Both the position numbers and the translations under genes were made by a program. This document shows, piece by piece, positions 13,501-24,399 of a stretch of 64,000 nucleotides of DNA; position 1 is the first letter of the stretch, and each line of letters opens with the position of its first letter. The notes under the pieces are model-generated. The model was not told where the DNA came from, made no database searches, and saw only the letters and a list, made by a program, of their open reading frames with translations. Where the stretch lies: NCBI GenBank assembly GCA_027922465.2, contig BQMF02000289.1, positions 310,001 to 374,000 of the forward strand, given 5' to 3'. Source of the stretch: Turritopsis dohrnii (Eukaryota; Cnidaria; Hydrozoa; Anthoathecata; Oceaniidae).

Positions 13501-16500
13501 AACCTTATAAAAACGTGACCGTCCAAGGGATTTTGATAACAAACGATAAAACGTTATATGAATAACGTTTTATCGTTAAAAAGAACAAAAGAAATAACGA
13601 TACTTATCATTCTTCTGTAACGTTATTACATTACTTAAGTAACGTTATATAATGTTATCACTGAAACGATAATATCGATTTAGCAACGTTATATTCTTTA
13701 ATCAGTAACGTTATAACGTTTTATCGTTATAACAACATATAAATTTGTTTCCTGTTTATTATAAAGCACACAACAGCAATTGCGCTTTAAAACTATGCCA
13801 TTTATGTTTCAAAGAATAAAAAAGATGCCCTGACAGGCATAAGGATTTCTGCGAAACCAGCTGAAGCATAAAAAATGAAAGACTAGTGACATTCTTCAAA
13901 TTTGAAGATTGAATGACTTACAATACAATACAATATAACATCACATTTTTGATCACACACTCCCTAGGAATCCATGAAAGCGTAACTGATATATATATAT
14001 ATATATAGATAAAAAATAGATAAAACAAAAATAGAACTATAACAGTTAATCCCGCTAGAAAGTTTGTCAACTTTTGTTCCCAGGGATGATGGAAATTTAC
14101 CTTTTAAAAAGTGTAAATAGGACTTAACTAAAAACAACAGAAGCTTTTACATACAAAGAAAAGAAATACACGTAAGGTGCGAATCGTAACCATGGATACA
14201 CATTTAATATGACAGTTTTTTAAAAGAGAAATGTGAGAGCGAAAAGAAAAAAAAAAAAACTTTTTCGAAAAAAAAAATTAAGAAACAAAATAAAAGCGAA
14301 AAACTCATCAGAAATACTTTGTTTAAAACTAACTACGTATCTACTTACCTAATCTAGCTACTAAGCATTTAAAAATATAGCTTTTAAAAAGTTTAACTAT
14401 GAATGACTTCGATAAATTTTTCCTAACTGCAAGAGAGCTTCGAACCACAAGATGTTACCAACAACGAACTTTTAAAATTATAAGTTTATTAGAAGCGATG
14501 CTTCAAATTTGGTGGAACTGAAGTTCTCCATTGTATTTTTAGTGGGAGAAATGTCTGTTTTTTCATGAAAAAGTGGCAAAATACTAAAACACTTTATAAA
14601 ACATGTTTTGGTAGTTTACATGCAGAAATCCAATAATCTATTAAGTTATAAGAGAGAGTTTTTTGTTCTTTGAATAATAATTTCTCTTATTTTATATCAC
14701 GACACAAAATATCGCTTGTAAAAGAAGATGTAACAACTTACTTTCATACTAACATAGCATCATTTCTTTTGACCTGTTCGCATATCAAAATGAACTGATT
14801 ACCTGGTTCTCATTTATTTACAGATAAAAGATACAATATGTATTTAAAAAATAACAACAAATAGAAACCGTCCGCAATAATTCTATTTTAAGTTGTTCGA
14901 CAGAATTACTATTGCAATCCCTTCGGGAAAACATTTTATTTTCAAAAAGATTTATTTTCACTCAGGGAAAGTTTTCAACAGAGATTTTCTTTGTGAAACC
15001 TTTTGAAGACCTATACTGCAATATCATTAATAAAAATCTTGTAATGGGAAATTTGTTAAATATTTGAACTTGGCTTCATTCTTTCCATGAGAAAAACATA
15101 AGGAAGATCTTTTATTTGCATTCCATTACATCTTCATTTTAAAAACATTCGAACACACTCTGACTGTTCATCATGTATGTAAACATTCGATATGAACTCT
15201 CTGGTGCTTTGGCTGAAATCACGTTTTGTATTTACATAGTTGTCTTGGACTAGTTTTATTTTGTTTGTAAGCATTGGAAATAGATAATACATCGTTCCCT
15301 GAAATTCAAAACACACCTTCACAGCTACCACAGAGAGAGTTAGAACTGTAAGGCAATTCCTGAAAAACAACTCATGGTATATTAAATTTACCGAAGTATG
15401 AATTCATTGTTTACTTCGGAAATGGAGAGGCAGTGTCCTTTTTTATTAAGATTATATCGAAGTGCCTGTAAGCTGAAAAATCTGAAAGAAATTTCATGGT
15501 GATTACTTTTGCAGCCCTCTGAATTTATGACGGCACTCAGCTTTGCCGTCACAAAGCTGCAGTAAATCAAATTTACAACGGCAAAATTGACAGCTGTAAG
15601 CCGGCAGTTTTTTTTCTAATACAATTGTATAATTAATACTTAAATTAAGTCCTTTCATTTCTTTCGTTTTATCTTATTCTTTTTTGTTCTTTCTATTTTC
15701 TCAATCACGTTAGTTTGTTTGGTGTGCTTACCTGATGAAACAAAATCATTCATTTCTTTATCTTTGCCAACTGGTGCCACCTTTAATATCTCTAATGAAT
15801 ATTTCATTTCTTCTTTTGAGAGGAAAACCCAAGAGAAACTGGCGAGACTTAGCAATAGCAAAACAATGCCGAGTTATATCTAACATACGGGTGATTTTAG
15901 GAATTCCCCGGACATCTTCCATTTATTCTCAAAAATTTTCTTTCCATAGTATACATGTAAAAATGTTTGTCTTATTCACATTTTATATATAAATTGATGA
16001 CGTGATGTAAAAAAATGTATTTTCCTTTCAAATATCTTTCAAGATCACAAAATGCCAAATAGAAAGCCTTTATGCAGGAATGTGTATTATGAAGTATTAT
16101 GAAGTCAGTTTGGGTTTTGTTTTTGGATGAATTTTTTTTCGATAAGTTCATATTCTATTCAAGTTAGTTTCAGTTTTGTTTTCAATACAGATGGTCTTGT
16201 GATTTTTCTTTTTGCTTGCCTTGAAATTAGTAAAGAAACGTTAACGTGTAGGTTCGTTATTTTTAAACTACATCTTCGCAGAAAATCCCCTGCGGCTTCA
16301 AATCTTTTTGAAATCTTGTAACTTCTTGTTCCAGATAACACACTATTGATTTATAAAGTATTTAGTTTCTGTTTTATTACCCATTATTCTACACCAACAT
16401 TTTTACTGGAATAAACCAATCAAGTTTTGCCATCGTTAATATCTTAAGTAATGATCTGCCGTCGCAATTTTCAATTACAACGGCATTGTTTCGCTGTCAG

Positions 16501-19500
16501 TCTTTTTTCCTAATTCAGAGGGCTGCTTTTGTGAGAACTACAAGAAACGGTTTCCATAACTGTACAACGTTTTATCGCTACGTTGTAATGTTACATTGTT
16601 ATCGTTATCGTTACAGTAACGTTACTTTATAACAATGATATAACGTTATATCGTTATGCATAACGACAAAACATTATAAAGTAATGTTATTACAAAAAAT
16701 AACATTGTTATTATTACTATATAATGTTTTATTGTTTGTTATCAAAATCCCCTGGACGGTCACATATATAGAGGTCCTTCAGAATTTGTACTTCTTCTCA
16801 CTTGATACTGCAAGCTTGTAATTACGAAAAGCTTTGTGTTTTCAAGAAAATAATAAAATGTGTTCCAATATTGGAAGTTACTTTTAACTAGTGATTTGCA
16901 AGATTCCCTTGCAGTACATGAAGAGCTTGTTTCAAGCAATGGCTATCTTTTTAGATACAGAGTCTTATGGCCTGAAGGAAATCGAGGATACTCTCCAAAA
17001 CCACAATGTCATTGTTGAAAGATTACGTCATGTCTCGGAAGCAAATGAGTGTAGCACAACATCAACATCATCAGACATATGGTCTATATGTATGGTCATA
17101 AGTCCTATATGAGCATGTTATGTGCATGTTAAGTCTTCCAATAAAACATGGCCACACTTGTTCACTCATCAAATTCAACTTGGCATAACTAAGATCACGT
17201 TTTTTGCTATAATGCCTGCCTCCAAAACAGAAGGGATTTTTTAAATGATTTTTAGCTTCTAATAATCGAAAAATCAATTTAATGAAATCTGAAAATCGAT
17301 TTTATGGAATCGGAATTTTGATTTCAGAAAGATTTCTTTGTCAGAATTGATGTTAATTTTAAGAATAAATAATTCATAAACAAAACAAAACCATATGGTG
17401 GAAAACAGTATTATTAAACTAACTGTATAACGTATTACAACTTTTTACGAATTTTCTTTGGAAAATGTCTTTCTTTTTCTACATGTGTAATGAGTTATTT
17501 AAGTGAAAGTTGTTTTTTGACATTAATTCTCCTTTAAGGATATTCGAAGTTAAGGTGGATTTTCACTTAACGTTTTTTCAACGGGAACAGGAATGGGAAC
17601 GGGAAACAGGAAAGGACACACAAGATAGATTAATTTCCACTCAAAAAAGCCGCGGGAAAATGAATTCAGAGCATAAACAAACATGGCGGCTTTTCTTAGT
17701 AAACTCAGCAAAAGAACTTTGAATTCAATATTATGGATTTATTTAAAAGAAAAAAAGAATCGTATGTATAGAAAAAGAATGTGGGTTAGGCAGCTATTTC
17801 AGGAAAGTAAAACTAAAGGTGCATTCAATTTGTTAGTTAAAGATATGAAGTTACACGGTGAAAAGTAATTTTTTAAGATTTTCAAAATGACACCAAGGAA
17901 ATATGAGCAGCTGTTGCCATTAGTTGCTCCAGCAATAACAAAGTCTTCAGCCAAACATGAAGCAATTGGGCCTTGTGGGAGATTAACGGTGAAGCTTGAA
18001 AGCCATAATGATTGTGATCCATAAACAATCATATCGCCTCCTGACTTCCTCTATCAAATCAACCTCCCAATTCTTGTGTAACTGCGATGCATCCCTAAAT
18101 TGAGTCTGTCCTGTTGTGGGATGGTTTTCTTGAATCGCTGTGCCTGTGCCTGATTAACAACGTAGATTGAAAACAATTCATCTTCTTCTTGTGCAGTGAA
18201 ATCTTCCTCATACTTTGTCTCCAGTAGATGCATCGCCATTTTGCTCGAATGTTTTGAAACATTCAAAATTAAAGAAATGCTCAGCTGCCATAAATATTGC
18301 GATTTGATTGGTTCTTCTTTTTCTTTTCCTGCTATTAAACGGGAAAAAGTTGAAACGAGATCAACTTTTTCCCGAGACAGAAAGGACGGGAAAAGTTTCC
18401 AGAGGAAAAGCAAGAAATTTAATGTGCGCATGCTCACGTGATTATTTTCCTGTTCCTGTTCCCGTTCCCGTTAAAAAAACATTAGTGGAAATCCGCCTTA
18501 AAATCTGGGATTCCTCAAGTACACATTTGGCAATGGCATGATGTCATTTATAATATCCATTTTTTTCTTCTCTTTAATAAATTAAATAAGAAAAACAAAT
18601 GTTTGCTGTGTGAAATAATTTTCATATCCGTTGAAAAGAAATGATATTTCATATGAAATGATACTCACTTCACACCTTGCTACTCTCAGAACCACATTTT
18701 TAACATTTTTTTATGAATAAATGAAACACTCTCCAGCGTTTGACGACTAAAACAAGTCTTAATTCAATGAAAATGTTCTCATAGAAAACTACATTTTAGA
18801 AATCTATATAACATCTTACCCATATAAGATTTGACTCACACATTCCAGAAATGTTCCAATGACTATACACGGTCGAATGCCCAAATATAGCACCTATAAG
18901 AGAATAGACTTAAAGTAACTACAATGAATTTTAAAGTGCAGGCATCTCATAACTATTGTCTGTATTATTTGCATTAAGCATGTGAATATTACAAAACCTC
19001 GAAATTAGCAATCCTCAAAAACATAAATAACCATACAAAATTAATGGACTTATAAATTTCACAACAAGCTGAAGGGAAATTAAGCCTTCACAGCGCGATC
19101 GCTCTTTCTGTAGGGATTGTGTGAATCTGTAGATTTTGTTTCTGTTGATGAAAATTCTTGTGTTCTTCATGATATAAAATATTTAGTTTTAGTATTAGTG
19201 TTATCCTAGAATCTTCGAAGAGTGTATAAAGAATGACACTAATCTTTCGTAGCACCACATACATATCAACTGTCATTTTGTTCATCGTATTTTACACTGA
19301 TGTTGGAAAACTTTTTCTGTTTACCTGGTTATCATACTGTTAAATATAACAGACACAATCAGTTATTTCAAAAGTAATTACGAATGGAAACCGTCCCCTT
19401 CTACTTTAAGTTGTGCGACATGATCCTTGTGGAAAATGTGAACCTTTGTTTTCATAATAAAGATGTATGTTTTTACTTGTCATCCTTTATACAGCATTTT

Positions 19501-20640
19501 CATTTCAGTTTCAAAACTAGAATTCAGAATTTCCGAAGATGCTGAACTTTCATGAACGTCAGACATCTTGCAAATGAAATTCGCTCGGTGATGTCATGAC
19601 TTTTAAAACAGAAAGCTGTAATGTAATTTAACTGAGTTATTTGATTTCTTTTTTTAGCTTTTTTGCATTTGGGATACTTTTTATGTGTTCATCTAGGATA
19701 AATGAAGTTTTTTATGCTCAAAATTAGAAAAGAAAATCTAAGGCTTAATTTCCCTTTAATAAAAATATAAAAACAAATCATGAAACAAAAACGTTCAACA
19801 AACAATTTACTTACCACTTTGCTTACGATTGGCGCCAGAAGGAAAATAACAACAGGTTGCACAGCAAATATTAAACCTATAATGGTTCCATTCACACCTT
19901 TTTTGCGAGCCTAAACCAAGTCCAATCAGAACAAATAAAAGCAAAATCAGCAATAAATACACCTTACCATCATCTTGCATTTTATGACAAAGTAAGAAAA
20001 TCTGCTTGTGTCTAGTTGAAACATCATAATAATTAAAATGTTTTAATTAAATAAATTTAAAAACACAGATATATTTTTCTATATAAAAACTAGCACGAAG
20101 CTTTTCGTAACCGAGTTACATTGTCAAGTGAAGACATCTTCACTTCACTTGGCTGATGTACTATAATAAATTAAAATGTTCTTAAATAAAATACCCAACA
20201 CATGATTTTAAGTCTGTCTTTTTATCTGACTTAAAAATCAACCTAGCAGGGGTTTCATATTGCCTGTAAACAAAATGGAATGAAAATGAGAACAAATAAT
20301 TTTTGTTAGGTTAGATTGCATTTTCAAATTATTTCCTTTTAAAATATTTTGAAGGCCATATAGGTTAGAAATGGTAGGTGTATTTTGGTAAATTATCAAC
20401 TGTAACCAAATTTCAAACAGAATTGCAATAATCAAAATAGATTTAAATAAATACCGCTGGAGAAAAGAATGGACCAAGTGCTGAAAACGTCATTCCACCA
20501 TATAGATAAGCTACAGCCATTGCTACAACAGTAAGGAATTCTGATTTATTCTTAAACAACTTTCCAGTATCCTTAGATTCATCCGGCAACAGAGGTTCTT
20601 CATCATCACTAACAAATTTTTTATCTTCCAATTTGGTCAT
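4590..20640 (-). CDS. SLC18B1: MFS transporter, SLC18B1-like, 14 coding exons
   Basis: A twelve-helix major facilitator protein of the SLC18B1 branch (vesicular amine/polyamine exporters in vertebrates), expected in vesicle membranes. Coding exons, high to low: 20640-20455, 19910-19815, 18893-18820, 8190-8043, 7922-7854, 7780-7693, 7653-7521, 7345-7263, 6669-6571, 6405-6308, 6194-6099, 5693-5619, 5370-5304, 4673-4590 (TAA). All are bounded by GT-AG and the phases agree, except exon 6 to 7 (one base off across a 39-bp intron). Family landmarks visible: an acidic N-terminal EEPLLP segment, SALGPFF in helix 1, NGTIIG and IFAVQPVV in exon 2, GLGLTLGPVVGGF in exon 5, ITFLDPTL in exon 8, FGPALGGAL in exon 13. 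The translation is about 465 aa, close to the family's usual size. The start at 20640 is the nearest ATG to the conserved part; an upstream in-frame ATG exists at 20676. Substrate is inferred from family only. Confidence 0.85.
4818..5019. repeat. 36-bp tandem repeat, 5.6 copies, intronic
   Basis: Units of exactly 36 bp start at 4818, 4854, 4890, 4926, 4962 and 4998 and begin ATCAGYTTATATGATGTAGC; they differ only at one or two C/T positions. The plus strand reads as a 12-residue peptide repeat (ISLYDVASFIYN), but it lies in the last intron of the minus-strand transporter and has no gene context, so it is most likely noncoding. Confidence 0.9.
8289..8964. mobile_element. TTAA-flanked inverted-repeat element in intron 3
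   Basis: The left end AGTACGTTTGAAATGAACTT is matched by the reverse complement at the right end (8935-8964). TTAA is present at both borders (8285-8288, 8965-8968), as for piggyBac- or Kolobok-type insertions. A second matching inverted stretch, ATCC/GTCC followed by TTTAAAGTCACT, is near 8579-8600 and 8885-8910. About 220 bp at 8325-8550 has no mate in the right arm and may be a later insertion. It ends only about 95 bp from exon 4 of the transporter. Confidence 0.65.
8969..9416. other. Intron 3 segment with no assigned feature
   Basis: Transporter intron DNA. It contains GGACGCTGCCCT words in two places (9087 and 9238) and a GTAAGGGAAA word near 9290 resembling the end of the next element, so it may be older repeat debris. 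Confidence 0.4.
9421..10295. mobile_element. 875-bp TTAA-flanked MITE
   Basis: The left end is GGCCTGAGTAAGGGAAA and the right end TTTCCCTTTACTCATGCC, a near-perfect inverted pair. TTAA lies directly outside both ends (9417-9420, 10296-10299). No ORF is inside, so it is non-autonomous; the target site suggests piggyBac or Kolobok. Confidence 0.65.
10300..10984. other. Intron 3 segment with no assigned feature
   Basis: AT-rich transporter intron DNA. A short GGGGGTTTATAACTGGGAGG segment near 10640 stands out by composition but matches nothing I know. Confidence 0.4.
10985..11205. mobile_element. Second copy of the TGGTAGAAATTTT MITE, right half
   Basis: From CAATTACGAAATCTA near 11010 through ATGGGGGTCAAA to ACACGAAAATTTCTACCATTA near 11200 this follows 299-552 with substitutions and small gaps, in the same orientation. 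The left end is not recognisable, so this copy appears truncated. Confidence 0.6.
11364..11820. mobile_element. 457-bp MITE, CACGTTTTTTTTTTATTAGAAC ends
   Basis: The left end CACG followed by ten T and ATTAGAAC is mirrored at 11797-11820. Internal inverted words (TTTCAGCCT, ATGTTCTTA) pair between 11440-11470 and 11730-11790, so the whole element folds into an imperfect hairpin. Its single-strand fold and absence of an ORF fit a MITE. Confidence 0.65.
12174..12420 (+). mobile_element. End of a GTGACYGTC element with ATAACGTTAT arrays
   Basis: It begins GTGACTGTCTAGGGGATTTT and runs into more than 200 bp of overlapping ATAACGTTAT/ATAACGATAT words. The same end type occurs at 13515 (same orientation) and, inverted, at 16763 and 22668. 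It may pair with 16763 as an outer element or be a truncated copy. Confidence 0.55.
12990..13311 (-). pseudogene. Unidentified frameshifted coding-like segment
   Basis: On the minus strand, two overlapping open frames share the stretch 13129-13262 and together give protein-like composition (acidic and hydrophobic mix, words such as KVGEFLFLESNDFGR and DADDGKIWLVSIKP). The switch from one frame to the other suggests a single frameshifted exon or captured gene piece. It lies between two GTGAC-type element ends, inside intron 3 of the transporter. I do not recognise the family. Confidence 0.3.
13515..16763. mobile_element. 3.2-kb inverted-repeat element, GTGACCGTCC ends
   Basis: The left end GTGACCGTCCAAGGGATTTT and the right end (read inverted) GTGACCGTCCAGGGGATTTT are near-identical, and each is followed by TGATAACAAACGATAAAACG or a close variant. 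Both subterminal zones (13545-13740 and 16560-16745) are dense arrays of the self-complementary word ATAACGTTAT. The interior has a TA run at 13990-14008 and AT-rich DNA but no transposase, so it is non-autonomous. Pairing of these two ends, rather than 12174 with 16763, is my best guess. Confidence 0.55.
17683..18024 (+). pseudogene. PIF/Harbinger transposase N-terminal relic
   Basis: Reading from 17683, the segment RKRMWVRQLFQESKTKGAF matches the conserved tryptophan-valine-arginine opening of Harbinger transposases, followed by the usual Leu-rich helix. After an in-frame TAA at 17866-17868 the same frame continues with FKIFKMTPRKYEQLLPLV and a further stop at 18022. The catalytic DDE core is absent, so this is a dead 5' fragment. 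Confidence 0.7.
18029..18437 (-). pseudogene. MADF-like DNA-binding protein relic (Harbinger accessory gene)
   Basis: On the minus strand, near 18085-18030, one frame reads NWEVDLIEEVRRRYDCLWI, the start of a MADF/Myb-like domain (the LI..V...LW pattern) used by Harbinger accessory proteins. The upstream frame (18437-18054) is open but offset by one base, so the gene is frameshifted. Convergent layout with the transposase fragment fits the superfamily. Confidence 0.4.
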
Positions 20641-21703
20641 CGCTGTCAATAATATTATAATATTATTTTTATACAATATTATTATTTTATATTATTCTTC
20701 TATCTGTGTTATATACAATATAATAATATATATAAATCAAAAATTATTCGAACAGTTTCACATGTTTTAAAAGATTACACAAAACATATTAACAGTGCAT
20801 ATTAGGAACATTCCAGCTATCTTCAATGAATGATTCTTTAGGAAACCAACTTTTAAGTGAAATTTTCAAAGGGTTATTACATCCCATGGATTCAAGGAAT
20901 ATTGTCGCAAAGACTGGTTTCAGTTAATTACTTTGTGCATTGATTTGCTTATCAAAAGCGTCTTCTCAGAAAAAGATTAAAATATTATCAATATCTAAAG
21001 GAAAGATTTAATACATGTATACAAAGACCCCTGTATATACACATATTGAAACGGCAACAAAGCACTACACTTTAGAGATATTTACTCTTATTCCACATAT
21101 TGTATAACATTCTTAAACTAAGAATTAAGAATAACAAAACTTTTCAATCATGAATTGACGAACAGTTCAGTTTCTCAGTAAAGAATAGCAAATCTTCTTT
21201 ATAAAGTCAATTGCATATACAGTAGTAAGACCACCACATATCCAATGCACCATGGTTAAGCCTGAACAACTGTACACTTTGTGTTCTTGCTGTGTGAGGT
21301 ATAAATGCAAGTCGTGCCATTATGCCTTGTGTTTCATGAGAGCGAAACCGCAAACAAAATTACACAGTAACAGACTTTCCAAGATAAAAACATTTTTCAT
21401 GAGAGCTTTGTTTTTGATTGAGATATGAAACTATTTATGTATTTCTGAGAATTATATACCGTCAACCGGGGCGACTTTGACAGTTTTTACCCTACTTGTT
21501 GGTCAGCGCCAAAGGTAGCTGATCTTTCATTTCCCCGTGTCTGTCAGTCCGTCAGTCAAATCAGTCAGTCAGATCGCAGTTCTTCACGCCCTGATTAAGC
21601 ACCCGTTATTGCTAAATTTCAGTTTTTCGGTTCAAAAAGAAAGTTCAAAGCACAGCATTTATTTTTGGTACATATATCGCTAGTATGTAACTAACTATTA
21701 TAT
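20641..21703. other. 5' flank of the transporter gene
   Basis: Immediately upstream of the transporter start lies about 100 bp of nearly pure A/T (20645-20745, repeated TAATATTAT). No clear TATA or initiator can be singled out. At 21459-21485 is CCGTCAACCGGGGCGACTTT, a word recurring near 51230 (inverted) and 63800; it is probably the end of a dispersed repeat. Confidence 0.4.
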
Positions 21704-23413
21704 GTGACGGTTTATGGGAAAAGGATAACAAGCGAAAAAGCGATTTGAATCGCTTAATCGATTAAGCGATTATTTGAAGCTAAAAAGCGATTCTTTAAAA
21801 TCGATTTTTAGCTTCAAATAATCGCTTTTCAGATTCACATGAATCGCTTTTCCGATTCTAATGAATCGCTTTTCCGATTCTAATGAATCGCTTTTCTGAT
21901 TCTTATGAATCGCTTTTCCGATTCTAATGAATCGCTTTTCCGATTCCAATGAATCGCTTTTCCAATTGTAATGAATCGCTTTTCCAATTGTAATGAATCG
22001 CTTTTTTGATTCTATATCACTCACTCAAGCATTGATTAAAATTCTGATAAACATTTTCCCCCAAGGAATAAACCAAAATATCGATCAAACAACTCAAAAA
22101 AGAATTGTAAGGGACGGTTTCTATTGGTAGTAACTTTAAAACAAACTTTTTTTTCTTTTTTATTAAACTGAATAAGAACCATGTTCTGTTATGTGAACAG
22201 CGGTGGAACAACTTAAACATAAAAAAGAATTACAGCAGACGGTTTCTATTTGTAGCAACTTGAGAACAAACTGTTGTTTATTTTATGTCCTAGTGAATAA
22301 GAACCAGGTAACCAGTTCATTATTTAACACGAACGCGTGCTACCTGTAATTATACATCCGTCACATTGAGTTTTCAAAATAATGCTGAAGTCGCGATAAC
22401 AACAACATCTTTTGAGAGTGTAGACATCTTTATCAATAAAAAAACTTTTTATTTTTATTTGGCAAAATAGCAATTAGATATAAAATACTCCCAGTTATGT
22501 TCCAACCTCGAAAACTGGCGCATGGGAATATGAAAAATATAAACATACATAGACGTTGAACGAAACGAAACGTAGGAAGTAGGTGAATCCTACTTTTCAT
22601 ATTCTAACAAAATACCGTCACTTTATTTTATTTATATCGTTTGTTATCAAAATCCCTTGGACGGTCACGTATATGAAACATGGAATCTACTATGTAAACA
22701 AACAATCTTATTACGGCGATAGCAACGATTTTAAGTTTTTATTTACATTTCCTTTTCGAAAAAGATTTTTTTCTCTCTCTTGGCGCACATTTGTCTTTAA
22801 AATATATTTTGCAGCTCATGCAAGTATATTTCTTTTGTTATAAATTCTGGTTATTAATTAAGCTACGTTTACATTAGCGAAAGATCCAATCACGTTCTTT
22901 CCCCAGTATTCGCCCGTTTCTCTCTGCGTTAAATTTTCCAAAAGCGGAAAACAGCCTTTAGTCTAAAAATAAAAATCTATTTCCAGATGGATGGTGTTTT
23001 TGTATCTTATCATATTATTGCGCCAGTTTTATAATGCCGTTTTTCACCATTTGGTTCTTGTTTATAATTTGAGGTTTAATGCTTCTATTTTATTATGATA
23101 CATAGAGAATCTACGATGATGAAAATCTTATTAACTTATTGACTTTATTCTTATAATTAACATCACTTCTGACTTACAAATCGATTTTTTGAAATCGCTT
23201 TTCCGATTCAAGTGAATCGCTTTTCCGATTCAAGTGAATCGATTTTCCGATTCAAGTGAATCGCTTTTCCGATTCAAGTGAATCGCTTTTCCGATTCAAG
23301 TGAATCGATTTCGAAATCGCTTTTCCGATTATTTTGAATCGATTTTTTGCAGCTAAAAATCGATTTTAAAGAATCGATTTTTCGCTTGTTATCCTTTTCC
23401 CATAAACCGTCAC
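21704..23413. mobile_element. 1.7-kb inverted-repeat element with 22-bp GAATCG arrays
   Basis: Ends are GTGACGGTTTATGGGAAAAG... and its inverted copy closing ...TTTTCCCATAAACCGTCAC. They resemble the GTGACCGTCC family in length and in the following ATAACAAGCG/ATAACAAACG. Both subterminal zones are arrays of a 22-bp unit (TGAATCGCTTTTCCGATTC plus 3 bases): 21830-22010 on the left, 23190-23330 on the right. The only sizeable minus-strand ORF (21770-22024) is a translation of the array. Confidence 0.7.
22626..22668 (-). mobile_element. Orphan end of the GTGACCGTCC family
   Basis: ATCGTTTGTTATCAAAATCC followed by CTTGGACGGTCAC is the same terminal sequence as at 16720-16763, here with no matching left end nearby. 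It is nested in the 21704-23413 element and must be a fragment. Confidence 0.65.
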
Positions 23414-24250
23414 ATATATTGCAATGCAAAGAGGGTTCATTTCACTCAAATGAATAAATGAATTAATCGTTTTAATGCGCCCTTTCGCCACCTTAATTGC
23501 CCCCGCAGCGAGCGTAAGCGAGCGAGGAGGCATAGTAGTTTCACGAGATAGGCGAATGTCAGTTCCGATTTTGTTCTTCATCATCATCATCATCATCTTC
23601 CAACTTTCGTGTTGACGTTACACGGTGGAATACAAATAATTAGCTGACTTTGCTTTTTTTCCCGTTTCAAAGCATGGTACTGTAAGTGGAATGTTTTTTC
23701 GTATCTCTTTCCTAATTTATTATTATGTTATACTATGTTATTTAGGAAGTTCGTATGCTAAAATTACATTTTTCATATTACTTTTGTGTTGTTTTAGTGA
23801 AGTGAACGACTAGGATTTTTCAGCACAGCTTGAAATCTGACATTTGCCAACAACATTTTATTTTTGTATAATATGTTTTAGCTCTAAATAATCTTTCGTT
23901 TGATAAATTTTATTCAATGCACTGATTTTTGGCAGATCTTGCCTTAAAAAGATTTTAATTGGATTTTTGTGTATGCAAGAAAGCCTACAAATTGTCGTTC
24001 TTCGTGTTTTCCTTCTTTGTCCTCCAAACCTGGTGTGATCATGATCAATAAAACCTTCTTATATTTTTTTCTTGTTTTTTATGTAAACTTTGCCTATTTC
24101 TTGTTTCGAATCAAAGTTTGAAACGCAGATTTCTAATGGATTTTTCGCTTTAATTTTTTTTTGAGAAAGTTTTTTTTCTTTCTTTTGGCTCTTATAGAAT
24201 TTCTTTAACAAATGTTTATCTTATTTTGATTATAAAATACGTAACCATGG
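23414..24250. other. Spacer before the DIRS element
   Basis: Contains CG-bearing GCGAGCGTAAGCGAGCGAGG at 23508-23527 and a (CAT)6 run at 23578-23596. No gene is seen. Confidence 0.4.
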
Positions 24251-24340
24251 TTTTATTTCTATAAAATTTCCATACGATTTAATATTGGATAATCGAGCCC
24301 ATTCCCTTACATAATGGCACCCCGAGCTACGCTCGATCTC
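24251..24340 (+). repeat. DIRS left inverted terminal repeat
   Basis: Starts TTTTATTTCTATAAAATTTC and contains ATTGGATAATCGAGCCCATT. Its complete reverse complement lies at 28827-28917 and its inner 55 bp is again repeated, inverted, at 29253-29307. Confidence 0.9.
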
Positions 24341-24399
24341 TTTTTCGACTTGTTCCTGCAAGAAGAAGTTCAAGAAGTTACAGATAATCTGAAATTATC

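Larger units (their letters stand above)
17554..18497. mobile_element. PIF/Harbinger element, decayed
   Basis: Inverted ends GGTGGATTTTCACTTAACG (left) and its mate ending GTGGAAATCCGCC (right) extend inward to a GGGAACAGGAA/TTCCTGTTCCC pair. TTAA brackets both ends (17550-17553, 18498-18501), which includes the TWA target typical of PIF/Harbinger. Inside are relics of both standard genes of the superfamily: a transposase N-terminus on plus and a MADF-like piece on minus. Total 944 bp. Confidence 0.75.

Noticed and set aside
21770..22024. Repeat protein with KRFIRIGKAIHKN units
   Set aside because: Translation of the 22-bp GAATCG array in a transposon subterminal zone.
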